Below are positions 31,485 to 40,107 of a stretch of DNA of 64,000 nucleotides, piece by piece. The stretch is from assembly GCA_001769805.1 (NCBI GenBank), contig MEPO01000032.1:1-64000 (forward strand). The letters are read 5' to 3'. Position 1 is the stretch's first letter. Every line of letters starts with the position of its first letter. Source of the DNA: Bdellovibrionales bacterium GWA1_52_35 (GTDB lineage: Bacteria > Bdellovibrionota > UBA1018). A program made the translations under genes and the position numbers. Below the pieces are notes generated by a model, which worked only from the letters and a program-made list of their open reading frames with translations, did no database searches and had not been told where the DNA came from.

Positions 31485-33902
31485 ATGCGCAAGAGCACAT
31501 TCGTTAAATGGATCACCGCGCTGGCTATCTTTGCCGCTCACACGCAAGCATTTGCAAGTGAAGCCGAGCTGAAGATCCCGGAACTCAATGTTACCTATAA
31601 TTTCTTCGGAACGGATGTTGCCGGTACGACAATTCTCGGGCTCGGAATGATTGTTTCGCTGCTGGGAATGGTTTTTGGTTTTCTGGAATTCCTGAAGATC
31701 AAGAAGCTCAGGGCTCATGGTTCAATGCTGGAAGTTTCGCATCTGATTTATGAAACCTGCAAAACCTACATGCTTCAGCAGGGAAAACTGCTGCTCCTGC
31801 TCGAAGGTTTCATCGGCATTTGCATTTTTTATTACTTCTTCGGACTCCAGCACATGGAGCTTCCACGGGTGCTTCTGATCCTGCTCTGGTCGGTACTCGG
31901 TATTCTGGGTTCCTACGGAGTGGCCTGGTTCGGTATCCGCATCAATACCTATGCGAATAGTCGCACAGCGTTTGCCTCCCTGGAAGGCAAGCCCTATCCG
32001 GTGATGGACATTCCGCTTCGCTCGGGCATGTCGATCGGCGTCCTGCTGATCTGCGTGGAACTCGTCATGATGATTTTTATCCTTCTATTTGTTCCGAAGG
32101 AAAGTGCTGGAGCCTGCTTCATCGGTTTTGCAATCGGTGAGTCGCTGGGCGCCTCCGCTCTCCGTATCTGCGGCGGTATCTTCACCAAGATCGCCGATAT
32201 CGGTTCCGATCTCATGAAAATCGTCTTTAACATCAAGGAAGACGATGCACGTAATCCGGGCGTGATCGCCGACTGTACCGGAGACAATGCCGGTGACTCG
32301 GTTGGTCCCACGGCCGATGGTTTTGAAACTTATGGCGTGACGGGCGTTGCCTTGATCAGCTTCATCGTGCTGGCTTCCGGTATGACGATGGATGCGGATG
32401 GCAAACTGGTCCTCATGTCCGGCGGAATTGAAATCCAGGCGAAACTGATTGTCTGGATCTTCGCCATGCGTGTTCTCATGATCGTCACTTCGATTCTGTC
32501 TTATTGGCTGAACGGTGTCATGTCCAAGGCGCTTTACGGCAAGAAAGATCGTTTTGATTTTGAAGCACCTCTCACCTCGCTGGTATGGATGACTTCTCTT
32601 CTTTCGATCGCAGTGACCTACGGGGTCAGTTACTTCATGATCGGCGATATGGCCGGTGGCATGTGGTACAAGCTTTCGACGATCATCAGTTGCGGAACGA
32701 TTGCTGCTGCAATCATCCCGGAACTGACCAAGATCTTCACCTCGTCCAAGTCCCAGCATGTTGCTGAAATTGTCGCAGCCTCCCGTGAAGGTGGCGCTTC
32801 GTTGACCATCCTCTCGGGGTTGGTCGCGGGTAATTTCGCAGCCTTCTGGAAAGGCATGACCATGGTCGGCCTGATGCTGGTGGCCTACAAGACCAGTGCC
32901 TACGGCTTGGATCAGTTCATGGCTTATCCTGCCGTTTTTGCCTTTGGTCTGGTGGCCTTCGGCTTCCTCGGCATGGGTCCTGTCACCATCGCGGTCGACA
33001 GCTATGGCCCGGTGACGGACAATGCGCAGTCGGTTTTTGAATTATCTCAGATTGAAGGCCTTCCAGGCATCAAGGAAGAAATTCAGCGCGATTTCGGTTT
33101 TGTGCCGAACTTCAGCAAGGGCAAAGAGCTGCTTGAGGAGAATGATTCCGCGGGTAACACCTTTAAAGCCACGGCCAAGCCCGTCTTGATCGGAACAGCA
33201 GTGATTGGCTCCACCACAATGATCTTTTCGATCATACTTCTTTTGAATCTGAAGCTCGACCTGCTTGATCCCCGCGTCTTGCTGGGCTTGATTACCGGCG
33301 GCGCAGTGATTTACTGGTTCTCCGGGGCTTCCATTCAAGCTGTGAGTACCGGTGCTTATCGCGCAGTGGAATACATCAAGGAGCATATCCGCCTTGACAG
33401 TACGGCCAAGGCTTCGATCAAGGACTCCAAAGAAGTCGTGAAGATCTGCACGCAGTACGCACAGGCCGGGATGCTCAACATCTTTGGCGTGATCTTCTCG
33501 TTCACGCTAGCTTTTGCCTTCTTTGATCCGACCTTCTTTGCGAGTTATCTCATTTCGATCGCAGCTTTCGGCTTATACCAGGCCATGTTCATGGCGAATG
33601 CCGGCGGCGCCTGGGATAATGCCAAGAAAGTGGTCGAAGTGGATCTGAAGGAAAAAGGCACTCCGCTTCATGCCGCAACCGTCGTTGGCGACACCGTTGG
33701 CGATCCTTACAAAGACACCTCCTCGGTGGCTTTGAACCCGATCATCAAGTTCACGACTCTTTTTGGCCTGCTCGCTGTGGAAATCGCAGTAGCCGCTCAA
33801 GAGACAGCCTTCTACCTGGGAATTGTGTTGTTTTTCGTAGGCTGCTTCTTCGTGTACCGCTCGTTCTACGGAATGCGAATCAGCGGTATCAAAGTCAAGT
33901 AA
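31485..33902 (+). CDS. hppA: Membrane-bound proton/sodium-pumping pyrophosphatase
   Basis: An 805-residue inner-membrane enzyme coupling PPi hydrolysis to ion export, with about 16 membrane segments. Catalytic motifs are present: EDDARNPGVIADCTGDNAGD, GGAWDNAKK and GDTVGDPYKDTSSVALN. The site that sets potassium dependence reads AGNTFKATAK: Lys561 matches the Lys of potassium-independent enzymes, while Ala564 sits where those usually have Thr. DCTGDNAGDSVGPTADGFETYG differs from the common DNVGDCAGMAADLFETY form, so it may belong to a divergent branch. The N-terminus resembles a cleavable signal (AHTQAFA-SE). Single gene with its own promoter and terminator. Confidence 0.93.
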   Translation: MRKSTFVKWITALAIFAAHTQAFASEAELKIPELNVTYNFFGTDVAGTTILGLGMIVSLLGMVFGFLEFLKIKKLRAHGSMLEVSHLIYETCKTYMLQQGKLLLLLEGFIGICIFYYFFGLQHMELPRVLLILLWSVLGILGSYGVAWFGIRINTYANSRTAFASLEGKPYPVMDIPLRSGMSIGVLLICVELVMMIFILLFVPKESAGACFIGFAIGESLGASALRICGGIFTKIADIGSDLMKIVFNIKEDDARNPGVIADCTGDNAGDSVGPTADGFETYGVTGVALISFIVLASGMTMDADGKLVLMSGGIEIQAKLIVWIFAMRVLMIVTSILSYWLNGVMSKALYGKKDRFDFEAPLTSLVWMTSLLSIAVTYGVSYFMIGDMAGGMWYKLSTIISCGTIAAAIIPELTKIFTSSKSQHVAEIVAASREGGASLTILSGLVAGNFAAFWKGMTMVGLMLVAYKTSAYGLDQFMAYPAVFAFGLVAFGFLGMGPVTIAVDSYGPVTDNAQSVFELSQIEGLPGIKEEIQRDFGFVPNFSKGKELLEENDSAGNTFKATAKPVLIGTAVIGSTTMIFSIILLLNLKLDLLDPRVLLGLITGGAVIYWFSGASIQAVSTGAYRAVEYIKEHIRLDSTAKASIKDSKEVVKICTQYAQAGMLNIFGVIFSFTLAFAFFDPTFFASYLISIAAFGLYQAMFMANAGGAWDNAKKVVEVDLKEKGTPLHAATVVGDTVGDPYKDTSSVALNPIIKFTTLFGLLAVEIAVAAQETAFYLGIVLFFVGCFFVYRSFYGMRISGIKVK

Positions 33903-33931
33903 CGCAACCGACTTTGATTCAAGTCACTAGG

Positions 33932-33967
33932 ACGCCGGCACTCCGCAAGGATGGCCGGCGTTTTGTT
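33932..33967 (+). terminator. Rho-independent terminator after hppA
   Basis: An 8-bp GC-rich stem (ACGCCGGC at 33932-33939 with GCCGGCGT at 33954-33961), a 14-base loop, then TTTTGTT. It lies 30 bases past the hppA stop and before the htpX promoter region. Confidence 0.8.
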
Positions 33968-34034
33968 ACAAAAGAGCATATTCAAATTAAAAAAATTTAA
34001 TCGCAAAAACAATGACTTCCGAGCATCGGTCCTC

Positions 34035-34066
34035 TTGACTGCAGAGTGAGTCATACCCATTATAAG
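34035..34066 (+). promoter_or_regulatory. Candidate promoter of htpX
   Basis: TTGACT at 34035-34040 and TATAAG at 34061-34066 are separated by 20 bases, longer than ideal. ATTATA at 34059-34064 gives an 18-base spacer. An ACGAGG ribosome site lies just before ATG 34089. No heat-shock consensus was recognised. Confidence 0.35.
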
Positions 34067-34088
34067 TGACAATACGAGGTATTCAAAA

Positions 34089-35003
34089 ATGGCGTGGTTC
34101 AAACGAATTAGTCTTTTCCTGCTCGTCAATTTTCTGGTCATTATTACGATCAGCGTAATTCTGAAGCTCCTGGGCATTCAACCCTATTTGACAGCCTACG
34201 GGATCGATTACGGCAATTTGATGGCATTCTGTCTCGTCTGGGGCATGGGTGGAGCATTTATTTCTCTCGCTCTTTCACGGATTATTGCGAAGTTCGCAAT
34301 GGGCGTGAAGGTGATCGCCCCGGATACCCACGATCCTGCCTTGCAAGACCTCGTTCAAATGGTTCATCAGCTTGCCAAAAGTGCGGGGCTTCCTGCCATG
34401 CCTGAAGTCGGTATTTACAATTCTCCGGAGGTGAATGCTTTTGCCACTGGACCGACGAAATCCCGCGCTTTGGTCGCCGTTTCCACAGGCTTGCTGCAGA
34501 GAATGCATCGTGCTGAGGTGGAAGGCGTTTTAGGTCACGAAATCGCGCATGTTGCCAATGGGGACATGGTCACGATGACTCTCATTCAGGGCGTCGTGAA
34601 CGCGTTTGTCATGTTCCTGGCCCGGGCAATTGCTTTTGCGCTCGCGCAGGCCATGCGCGGAGATCGCGACGATCGTGGCGGGGGAATCGCATTCGGTTCT
34701 TATTACATGATTCAGTTTGTACTTGAGATCATTTTCATGATCCTTGGCTCGATCGTCGTGGCATCTTTCTCCCGCTGGCGTGAGTTCAGGGCGGATCAGG
34801 GAGGGGCCCGGTTGGCCGGGCGCGATAATATGATCTCCGCGTTACGTGCCTTGCAGCGGACCTTTGATCGCGTGGACCCCCAAGCGCAGCCGTCGATCCA
34901 AGCCCTTAAAATCTCAAGTCGTTCGGGTGGGATTATGAAATTGTTTTCGACTCATCCGGCCTTGGAAGAAAGAATTGCCCGGCTCGAACGACGGACGGCC
35001 TGA
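34089..35003 (+). CDS. htpX: HtpX-family membrane zinc metalloprotease
   Basis: A 304-residue inner-membrane quality-control protease (M48). Two N-terminal membrane segments (about 5-30 and 42-65), then the zinc site HEIAH with His150, Glu151 and His154, and the third ligand Glu232 in WREFRADQGG. Two more membrane segments lie between about 165-190 and 205-228. Length is typical. It degrades damaged membrane proteins under stress. It is flanked by the hppA terminator and by the RRM gene with its own promoter, so it is monocistronic. Confidence 0.93.
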   Translation: MAWFKRISLFLLVNFLVIITISVILKLLGIQPYLTAYGIDYGNLMAFCLVWGMGGAFISLALSRIIAKFAMGVKVIAPDTHDPALQDLVQMVHQLAKSAGLPAMPEVGIYNSPEVNAFATGPTKSRALVAVSTGLLQRMHRAEVEGVLGHEIAHVANGDMVTMTLIQGVVNAFVMFLARAIAFALAQAMRGDRDDRGGGIAFGSYYMIQFVLEIIFMILGSIVVASFSRWREFRADQGGARLAGRDNMISALRALQRTFDRVDPQAQPSIQALKISSRSGGIMKLFSTHPALEERIARLERRTA

Positions 35004-35012
35004 TCCGGCCTC

Positions 35013-35040
35013 TTGCCTGTGGTTCAAGTTTTGATATTAT
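35013..35040 (+). promoter_or_regulatory. Candidate promoter of the RRM protein gene
   Basis: TTGCCT at 35013-35018 and TATTAT at 35035-35040 with a 16-base spacer, 36 bases before the start codon. The gene also has a strong AAGGAG at 35066-35071, five bases before ATG, consistent with high expression. Confidence 0.5.
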
Positions 35041-35076
35041 TATAAACTGTGTTGTTCCACTTTCTAAGGAGATTTC

Positions 35077-35412
35077 ATGGGCAAGAAGTTGTATGTGGGT
35101 AATCTTCCGTTCTCAATGACTGATGATGGTCTTCAACAGATATTCGCGCAGGCGGGTACGGTCGAAAGCGCCAAGGTCATTCAGGATCGGGATTCAGGTC
35201 GGAGTAAGGGTTTCGGTTTTGTGGAAATGGCAAGCGAGCAGGAAGCTGCGGCGGCGATTTCCAAATTGAATGGCACCGATTGCGAAGGTCGTCCTTTGAC
35301 GGTTTCTGAAGCTCGTCCCATGGTTCCCCGCGAAGGCGGGGGTGGAGGGGGGCGTGGATTCGGGGGCGGCGGAGGCGGACGAGGCGGATTTGATCGCGGT
35401 AATCGACGCTAA
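35077..35412 (+). CDS. Glycine-rich RRM RNA-binding protein
   Basis: 111 residues: one RNA recognition motif plus a Gly/Arg tail. RNP2 is KLYVGNL (4-10) and RNP1 is KGFGFVEM (44-51), both with the aromatic residues that stack on RNA bases. From about residue 87 the sequence is almost only Gly, Arg, Phe and Asp (RGG-like). Bacterial relatives are cold- or stress-induced RNA chaperones that may also phase-separate through the tail. It has its own promoter, a strong ribosome site and a terminator. Confidence 0.92.
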   Translation: MGKKLYVGNLPFSMTDDGLQQIFAQAGTVESAKVIQDRDSGRSKGFGFVEMASEQEAAAAISKLNGTDCEGRPLTVSEARPMVPREGGGGGGRGFGGGGGGRGGFDRGNRR

Positions 35413-35433
35413 GCGGTACTCAGTAAAAATTGG

Positions 35434-35467
35434 AGCGGGATCCGTCTTCGGGCTGATCCCGCTTTTT
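35434..35467 (+). terminator. Terminator after the RRM gene, possibly bidirectional
   Basis: A 9-bp perfect stem AGCGGGATC (35434-35442) with GATCCCGCT (35455-35463) runs into TTTTT. On the other strand the stem is followed by CCAATTTTT, so it can also serve the convergent transglycosylase-like gene whose stop is at 35466. Confidence 0.85.
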
Positions 35468-36896
35468 ATTTTCGGCCGCTGGACTTCTGCCGTTCCAGGG
35501 GGACGTGGGATTTTTTCAGGGTTCCGTCCGGATGGAATTCGCTTTTTCTGCAGCCATTCTTGTCTTCTGCTGAACGCGCCAGCTCAAAACCCGGCAGCGT
35601 CGCATATTGAATGACCCGCGCAACATGGCGCTGAACGATGCAGCTTTTGAAGAAAGTCACTTTGTCAGTGCGTCCCGAAAAGTCCTGGAATTCGAGATTG
35701 TCCGTGTTCCTATTGTATTTCCCGGCCCAATAAAGTGACGAGATCAGCTCAGGTCCATAAAAGGCGTTCCAAGTCCCGGCGGACGCAAACGATTGCGGCG
35801 TCAGCCGAAGGTACCAGCCTACGTTGGTGACGATCCTGGAGCCGGCATTATAAATAGCATCAGCCAGAAGCCAGCCTGCATGGAGCGGGTAGGCTCGTGA
35901 AGGAAAGGGGCGGCGGCAGGCACGTTCATAGGTTTGCCCTGGCGCATAGGACTGAATCCCACGCATCGCGGGAGGAACTTCATTGTCAAAAAGAATCTTG
36001 AGTTGATTGGCTTTGGCCGGAATCGCTGAAGCAAAACGGGAACAGTTCTGGGTGAAGGCGCGGACTATCTTGAACCGGAGCTGCTGTTCGGACGGAGTCG
36101 CTGCAGGAAAGCCTGGGACAACTTCCTCGAGGCGAATATCCGCCAGATGCTCAGGGCCCATCCGGTAAGGCGGCGTGCCGTTGAGACGGGTGAGGCCGAT
36201 TTTATAAAAAGGGCGGGCCAGCGTGGTCTGCAGCAAAGGGCTGGAGCAAACCGTCCGGGCTGAATGGGTTTGGCGCCACTTCAGGGCGTCTTCAGTAGGC
36301 CAGCCGAGCTCGGTCTGCGTTGCCGGCGCTTGCCTCTCGGCCCAGTTGCACCACTCAAGAACATTGAGCTGGGCAATGCCGCAGGAGAAATTGCTCCCGT
36401 CCTCAGAAATGCCGAGATCCGCCATGAGCGATTCCTGCATCAGGGCTCCGACGATGATCTGAGGCGGGACGCCGTATTCTTCAGAGGCCAGGTAAATGGC
36501 TTCGCCTTTCAGATCAGAATCCCGGGCTCCTTCGACTCTCATCCAGGCGCGCTCCAGCGTGATTTCTGAGAACGAGCCGGGCCGGAGTTCTTCGCGGCGA
36601 AGAACCTCCTCAGAACGGCAATGTCCCAGGGCTTTGGCGCGGGGACCTGACCAGAGGGCAGTCTCTTCAGGGGTGAAATCGGCAGGGAAGTCCTTGGTCG
36701 GGTCTTTGACCCGGGAGAGGTCCGGGCAACCGAAGGGAGATTTTTGCTGGATGATCTCTTCAACGCAGCCTACGGGGGGCTGGGCCCAGTCAATTACGGC
36801 CGTATTTTCAATTCCGTCCATGTAATCGGTGCTGGCCAATGAATAGACGGGTAAACAAAGGAACGATAAAAGGATTCCCAAGATCTTTTGAAACAT
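35466..36896 (-). CDS. Exported lytic-transglycosylase-like protein
   Basis: 476 residues from ATG 36896, which gives a proper signal peptide (MFQKILGILLSFLCLPVYSLA-ST); the in-frame start at 36920 would put eight residues before it. Residues about 135-185 carry an SLT-like site: GVPPQIIVGALMQESLMADLG with Glu155 as the catalytic acid candidate, then SCGIAQLNVLEW, equivalent to the G-x-x-Q motif. Seven or more cysteines suggest disulphides. The long C-terminal part is unrecognised. It should cut or bind peptidoglycan in the periplasm. Monocistronic, divergent from the CoA-transferase gene. Confidence 0.65.
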   Translation of the reverse strand: MFQKILGILLSFLCLPVYSLASTDYMDGIENTAVIDWAQPPVGCVEEIIQQKSPFGCPDLSRVKDPTKDFPADFTPEETALWSGPRAKALGHCRSEEVLRREELRPGSFSEITLERAWMRVEGARDSDLKGEAIYLASEEYGVPPQIIVGALMQESLMADLGISEDGSNFSCGIAQLNVLEWCNWAERQAPATQTELGWPTEDALKWRQTHSARTVCSSPLLQTTLARPFYKIGLTRLNGTPPYRMGPEHLADIRLEEVVPGFPAATPSEQQLRFKIVRAFTQNCSRFASAIPAKANQLKILFDNEVPPAMRGIQSYAPGQTYERACRRPFPSRAYPLHAGWLLADAIYNAGSRIVTNVGWYLRLTPQSFASAGTWNAFYGPELISSLYWAGKYNRNTDNLEFQDFSGRTDKVTFFKSCIVQRHVARVIQYATLPGFELARSAEDKNGCRKSEFHPDGTLKKSHVPLERQKSSGRK

Positions 36897-36996
36897 ACTG
36901 CTTGCCCCTTTTGGGCCCAAAATAGCAGAACTTCTAAAAAAATTGAATTTGTTATCGAGCTCTGTGTGTTAATTCTGAAAAGAAACGAGGTATGTC

Positions 36997-38271
36997 ATGA
37001 GCCTGCATAAAACACCAACAGAAGCACTGAGTTGTCTGCAATCCGGCCACAGAGTTTTCATTCACGGCGGAGCTGCGACACCGTTCAAGCTCCTTGAGGG
37101 CCTGATTGGCAATGCCAAGCGCATCCGCGGTGTCGAACTCATCCACATCCATACCGAGGGCAAGGCAGATTACGCGAATGAAGAATATAAAGACAGCTTC
37201 CGCATTACCAATCTTTTTGTCGGCGCCAATATGCGCAAGAAGCTTGATTATGACCGGGTGGATTACCTTCCCTGTTTTCTTTCTGAAATTCCGATGCTTT
37301 TTCGTTCCGGCAAGAGACCGATAGATATTGCTTTGATCCATGTCTCCGCGCCGGATGAGCATGGCTTCTGCTCGCTTGGGACCTCCGTGGACGTGGCCCG
37401 TACGGCAGTCGAAGTCGCCCAGATTGTGGTGGCGCAGGTGAACAAGCAAATGCCTCGCGTTCATGGTGACGGGTTTATTCATATCAGTGAAATTGATCAC
37501 TATATCGAAGTGGATGAGATCCTTCCCGAGCATCGGCCTGCACCGCTGCGAGAAGACGAGAAAGCGATTGGCCGTTTTTGCGCGGAACTGGTTGAAGATG
37601 GTGCGACTCTGCAGACCGGGATCGGTAACATTCCTGATGCCGTGCTGGCCTCTCTCACGGGACACCGCAATCTCGGGATTCATACTGAGCTTTTTTCAGA
37701 CGGACTTCTGAAGCTTTTGAAATGTGGCGCCGTCAATAATTCGAAAAAGAAGGTTCATCCGGGCAAGACTGTTTCCGGTTTCATGATGGGAACCCAGGAA
37801 CTTTATAAGTACGTGCATAATAATCCCTCGGTCGTGCAGCTCGATATCACTTATGTGAATGATCCGGCCGTGATCCGGCGCAACCCCAAAGTCACGGCCA
37901 TCAATTCCGCAGTAGAAGTGGATTTGACCGGACAGGTTTGCGCGGATTCGATCGGGCACCGAATTATTTCCGGAGTGGGGGGGCAGATGGATTTCATCCG
38001 GGGAGCGTCCCTTTCTCCAGGCGGCAAGCCGATTATTGCCGTGACTTCGCGTTCCGCCAAAGGGATCCCCAGGATTGTGCCGGAGCTCAAGAGCGGAGCG
38101 GGCGTCGTGACGACTCGGGCCCATGTGCACTACGTGGTGACCGAGTTTGGGGTGGCAGATCTTTTCGGCAAGACTTTGAACGAAAGGGCTCATGCGCTGA
38201 TCAATATCTCGCATCCCGACGATCGCGAAAACCTGGGCCGTGCCTGGCGTGCTCAAGGGGCCTTGCGTTAG
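36997..38271 (+). CDS. Acetyl-CoA hydrolase/4-hydroxybutyrate CoA-transferase family
   Basis: 424 residues, cytoplasmic. It moves CoA between acetyl-CoA and short-chain acids. Catalytic Glu231 is in HTELFSDG, next to the glycine-rich site LQTGIGNIPDAVL (205-217). SVDVARTA, SGVGGQMDFIRGA and EFGVADLFGKTLNERA are all well conserved. Length is that of the transferase branch (Cat2/AbfT), shorter than the acetyl-CoA hydrolases of yeast. A GAGG site lies just before ATG 36997. The small zinc-ribbon gene follows after 18 bases. Exact acid partner not decidable. Confidence 0.9.
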   Translation: MSLHKTPTEALSCLQSGHRVFIHGGAATPFKLLEGLIGNAKRIRGVELIHIHTEGKADYANEEYKDSFRITNLFVGANMRKKLDYDRVDYLPCFLSEIPMLFRSGKRPIDIALIHVSAPDEHGFCSLGTSVDVARTAVEVAQIVVAQVNKQMPRVHGDGFIHISEIDHYIEVDEILPEHRPAPLREDEKAIGRFCAELVEDGATLQTGIGNIPDAVLASLTGHRNLGIHTELFSDGLLKLLKCGAVNNSKKKVHPGKTVSGFMMGTQELYKYVHNNPSVVQLDITYVNDPAVIRRNPKVTAINSAVEVDLTGQVCADSIGHRIISGVGGQMDFIRGASLSPGGKPIIAVTSRSAKGIPRIVPELKSGAGVVTTRAHVHYVVTEFGVADLFGKTLNERAHALINISHPDDRENLGRAWRAQGALR

Positions 38272-38289
38272 TCGCGATTCGCGTTCAAT

Positions 38290-38670
38290 ATGAGCGATAA
38301 GATGAACAACGACGTCAATGAGAATGATCTGATCCATCTGGGTTCGTCGGAGTACAATGAAGCCAAGCGTCTGCAGGCCTTGTTGGCCGAGCGCGGCGTT
38401 TCGCTTTCTTTACTGCGCAATCCCGAAAATTGTTCAACCGGCTGTAAGATCACGGTTGAAGTTTATACTTCGCAGGGGGATCTGGACAAAGTCCGCGAGT
38501 TCTTCCGGGAGCAGAAGACCAGAGCTTTTGACGGACTTGCTGTGGACGAGGCGCTTCTGGATGAAGTTTACGATCCGGAGAAGGGGACGGCGCGCTGTCC
38601 CGCCTGCGCCACTGAATTTTCCACCACGCTCCAGGAATGTCCCGATTGCGGGCTGGTTTTTGCTTCTTGA
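38290..38670 (+). CDS. Small DUF2007-like protein with a C-terminal zinc ribbon
   Basis: 126 residues. The first 80 residues (LGSSEYNEAKRLQALLAERG ... CKITVEVYTSQGDLDKVREFF) have the strand-helix-strand pattern of putative signal-transducing DUF2007 proteins, with two extra cysteines at NCSTGC. The last 30 residues are a zinc ribbon, CPAC and CPDC 15 residues apart. It probably binds a protein or nucleic acid in the cytoplasm. It is the second gene of a tight run 36997-39660 with gaps of 18, 10 and 2 bases. Confidence 0.65.
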   Translation: MSDKMNNDVNENDLIHLGSSEYNEAKRLQALLAERGVSLSLLRNPENCSTGCKITVEVYTSQGDLDKVREFFREQKTRAFDGLAVDEALLDEVYDPEKGTARCPACATEFSTTLQECPDCGLVFAS

Positions 38671-38680
38671 ACCCTCAAGA

Positions 38681-39079
38681 ATGAATAAACGCAAAGTCAT
38701 CGAGCAGGTCGTCGAATATCTCCGGGAAGAATTGCAAGAAGTGCACAGTACCGCCGCGCCCGGCGCACCGGAGCGTGCAAAAGAAATCGAACAACTCCTG
38801 CTCATGTATCGTTTCCTGCCTTCCCGTGAACTCCAAAGCACCGACGTGATCTGTCCGGCTGCCCTGGTTGAGCTGGAACTGAATGCCAGGCGCGCTTTTT
38901 ATTTCATAGCCCCGCGAGGCGGAGGCCTGGTGACCCGTGTTGAAGAGCAGGCAGTGCAGGTGGTGACGCCTCAATCGCCGATCGGCGGGGCGATTCTGGG
39001 CAGGCATGTGGGGGATCTGGCCGAGGTTCGTCTGCGTGACGGTTCCCTGCGGCAATATCGGATCATCTCGGTGAGCTGA
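38681..39079 (+). CDS. GreA/Rnk-type C-terminal-domain protein
   Basis: 132 residues from ATG 38681. The N-terminus is a short helical region (MNKRKVIEQVVEYLREELQEV). The last 60 residues match the FKBP-like C-terminal domain of Gre factors: VVTPQSPIGGAILGRHVGDLAEVRLRDG aligns with GreA's SPLGKALLGKKVGDEVEV. The long Gre coiled coil that enters the RNA polymerase secondary channel is much shortened, so it more likely regulates polymerase like Rnk or a decoy than cleaves transcripts. It starts ten bases after the previous stop. Confidence 0.7.
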   Translation: MNKRKVIEQVVEYLREELQEVHSTAAPGAPERAKEIEQLLLMYRFLPSRELQSTDVICPAALVELELNARRAFYFIAPRGGGLVTRVEEQAVQVVTPQSPIGGAILGRHVGDLAEVRLRDGSLRQYRIISVS

Positions 39080-39081
39080 TT

Positions 39082-39660
39082 GTGACTGAAGGCTTTCTCT
39101 CAAAATTGATTCTGAAACTGGAAGCCTTCATCGACCATGCTTGGGCGGTCCCGGGACTTGCGCTCATGGCCGGGCTTGATCTTTTCGTCTGGGTGATTCC
39201 CACGGAAGGAATTTTGATTTCGAGTGTGCTGTTGCGACCCAAACGCTGGTGGTCCATGACGCTCTGGTTGACAAGTGGTTCCGCTTTTGGGGCGTTGCTC
39301 CTGGCCTTTGTGACTCATCACCTGGGACCTTTGGTTGTGGAAAGTCTTTTTGATCATGCTCTCAGCTCGCCTTCCTGGCATCAGATGGAATTCTTTGTGG
39401 GCCAGTACGGAGCTCCAGCTCTGGCCTTGATTGCCATCAGTCCCTTTCCCCAGCAGCCTGCGGTCCTGATTGCGGCGCTGGGCGGAATGCCCCTTCTCGA
39501 CATTGCAGCCATGATCTGGTTGGGACGATTTCCCAAATATCTTTTATTTGCCTGGCTTGCGTCCTATGCGCCCAAAGTCCTGCTCAAGTGGAATTGGGTG
39601 CGCCGGATGACTGCAAACGTTCTGCCGCGTGCTTCCGATTCAAACCCAAAAAGAGTTTAA
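39082..39660 (+). CDS. DedA/YqaA-like inner-membrane protein
   Basis: 192 residues from GTG 39082, two bases after the previous stop. About four hydrophobic segments and the family region ALALIAISPFPQQPAVLIAALGGMPLLDIAAMIWLGRFPKYLL, which matches the SNARE-associated/DedA core (P-x-P and G-R-x-x-K-Y). DedA-like proteins flip or transport undecaprenyl phosphate and phospholipids; YqaA relatives are uncharacterised. A charged N-terminal helix precedes the membrane part. Translational coupling to the Gre-like gene is likely. Confidence 0.7.
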   Translation: MTEGFLSKLILKLEAFIDHAWAVPGLALMAGLDLFVWVIPTEGILISSVLLRPKRWWSMTLWLTSGSAFGALLLAFVTHHLGPLVVESLFDHALSSPSWHQMEFFVGQYGAPALALIAISPFPQQPAVLIAALGGMPLLDIAAMIWLGRFPKYLLFAWLASYAPKVLLKWNWVRRMTANVLPRASDSNPKRV

Positions 39661-39723
39661 ACAAGACCAGGAGAGAGGAACAGTCGTTGCATCTTGCCCC
39701 ATGGGTTAACCCGGAGGTGTCTA

Positions 39724-40107
39724 GTGGACGAGCAACAGTCAGCAGCGCGCGAGTTGGATGAAGCGTTGGATCGGATAAAAAGCAAGATTGACGGCAGTGC
39801 GGAAAGTCTGAAAAGCCGTATTGGCGGCACCGTGCATCAGATTGAGAGTGTCATCGATAGTGCGGACCATCTTTTGGGCAGTCTGATTGAGCGGGTGAAT
39901 ACCACCGCGACGCAGACGCGTGACGTCATGCATTCTGCAGAAAAAGTCGCAGAGCACCTGGAGGATCCTGTCGGTTGGGTCCGCAAATTCCCGATGGCCG
40001 CTTTGACCGGAGCGCTCGTGGGGGGGCTGGTGCTCGGGCTCCTGGTGAGACAGGAACGCAAAGGGTTCTTTTCTCGCCGTGAAGGTCGCCTGAAAATCGC
40101 GCCGTAA
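39724..40107 (+). CDS. YqjD/ElaB-like membrane-anchored protein (DUF883-like)
   Basis: 127 residues from GTG 39724, chosen because GGAGGTG lies at 39713-39719; the in-frame ATG 39694 has no such site. A long amphipathic helix (residues about 5-85, Glu/Lys/Ala/Ser-rich) leads to one C-terminal membrane helix with glycine zippers (AALTGALVGGLVLGLLV) and a basic tail. This is the layout of ElaB/YqjD proteins, which bind resting ribosomes at the inner membrane in stationary phase. Its stop abuts the stop of the convergent ArsR-rhodanese gene. Confidence 0.7.
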   Translation: MDEQQSAARELDEALDRIKSKIDGSAESLKSRIGGTVHQIESVIDSADHLLGSLIERVNTTATQTRDVMHSAEKVAEHLEDPVGWVRKFPMAALTGALVGGLVLGLLVRQERKGFFSRREGRLKIAP

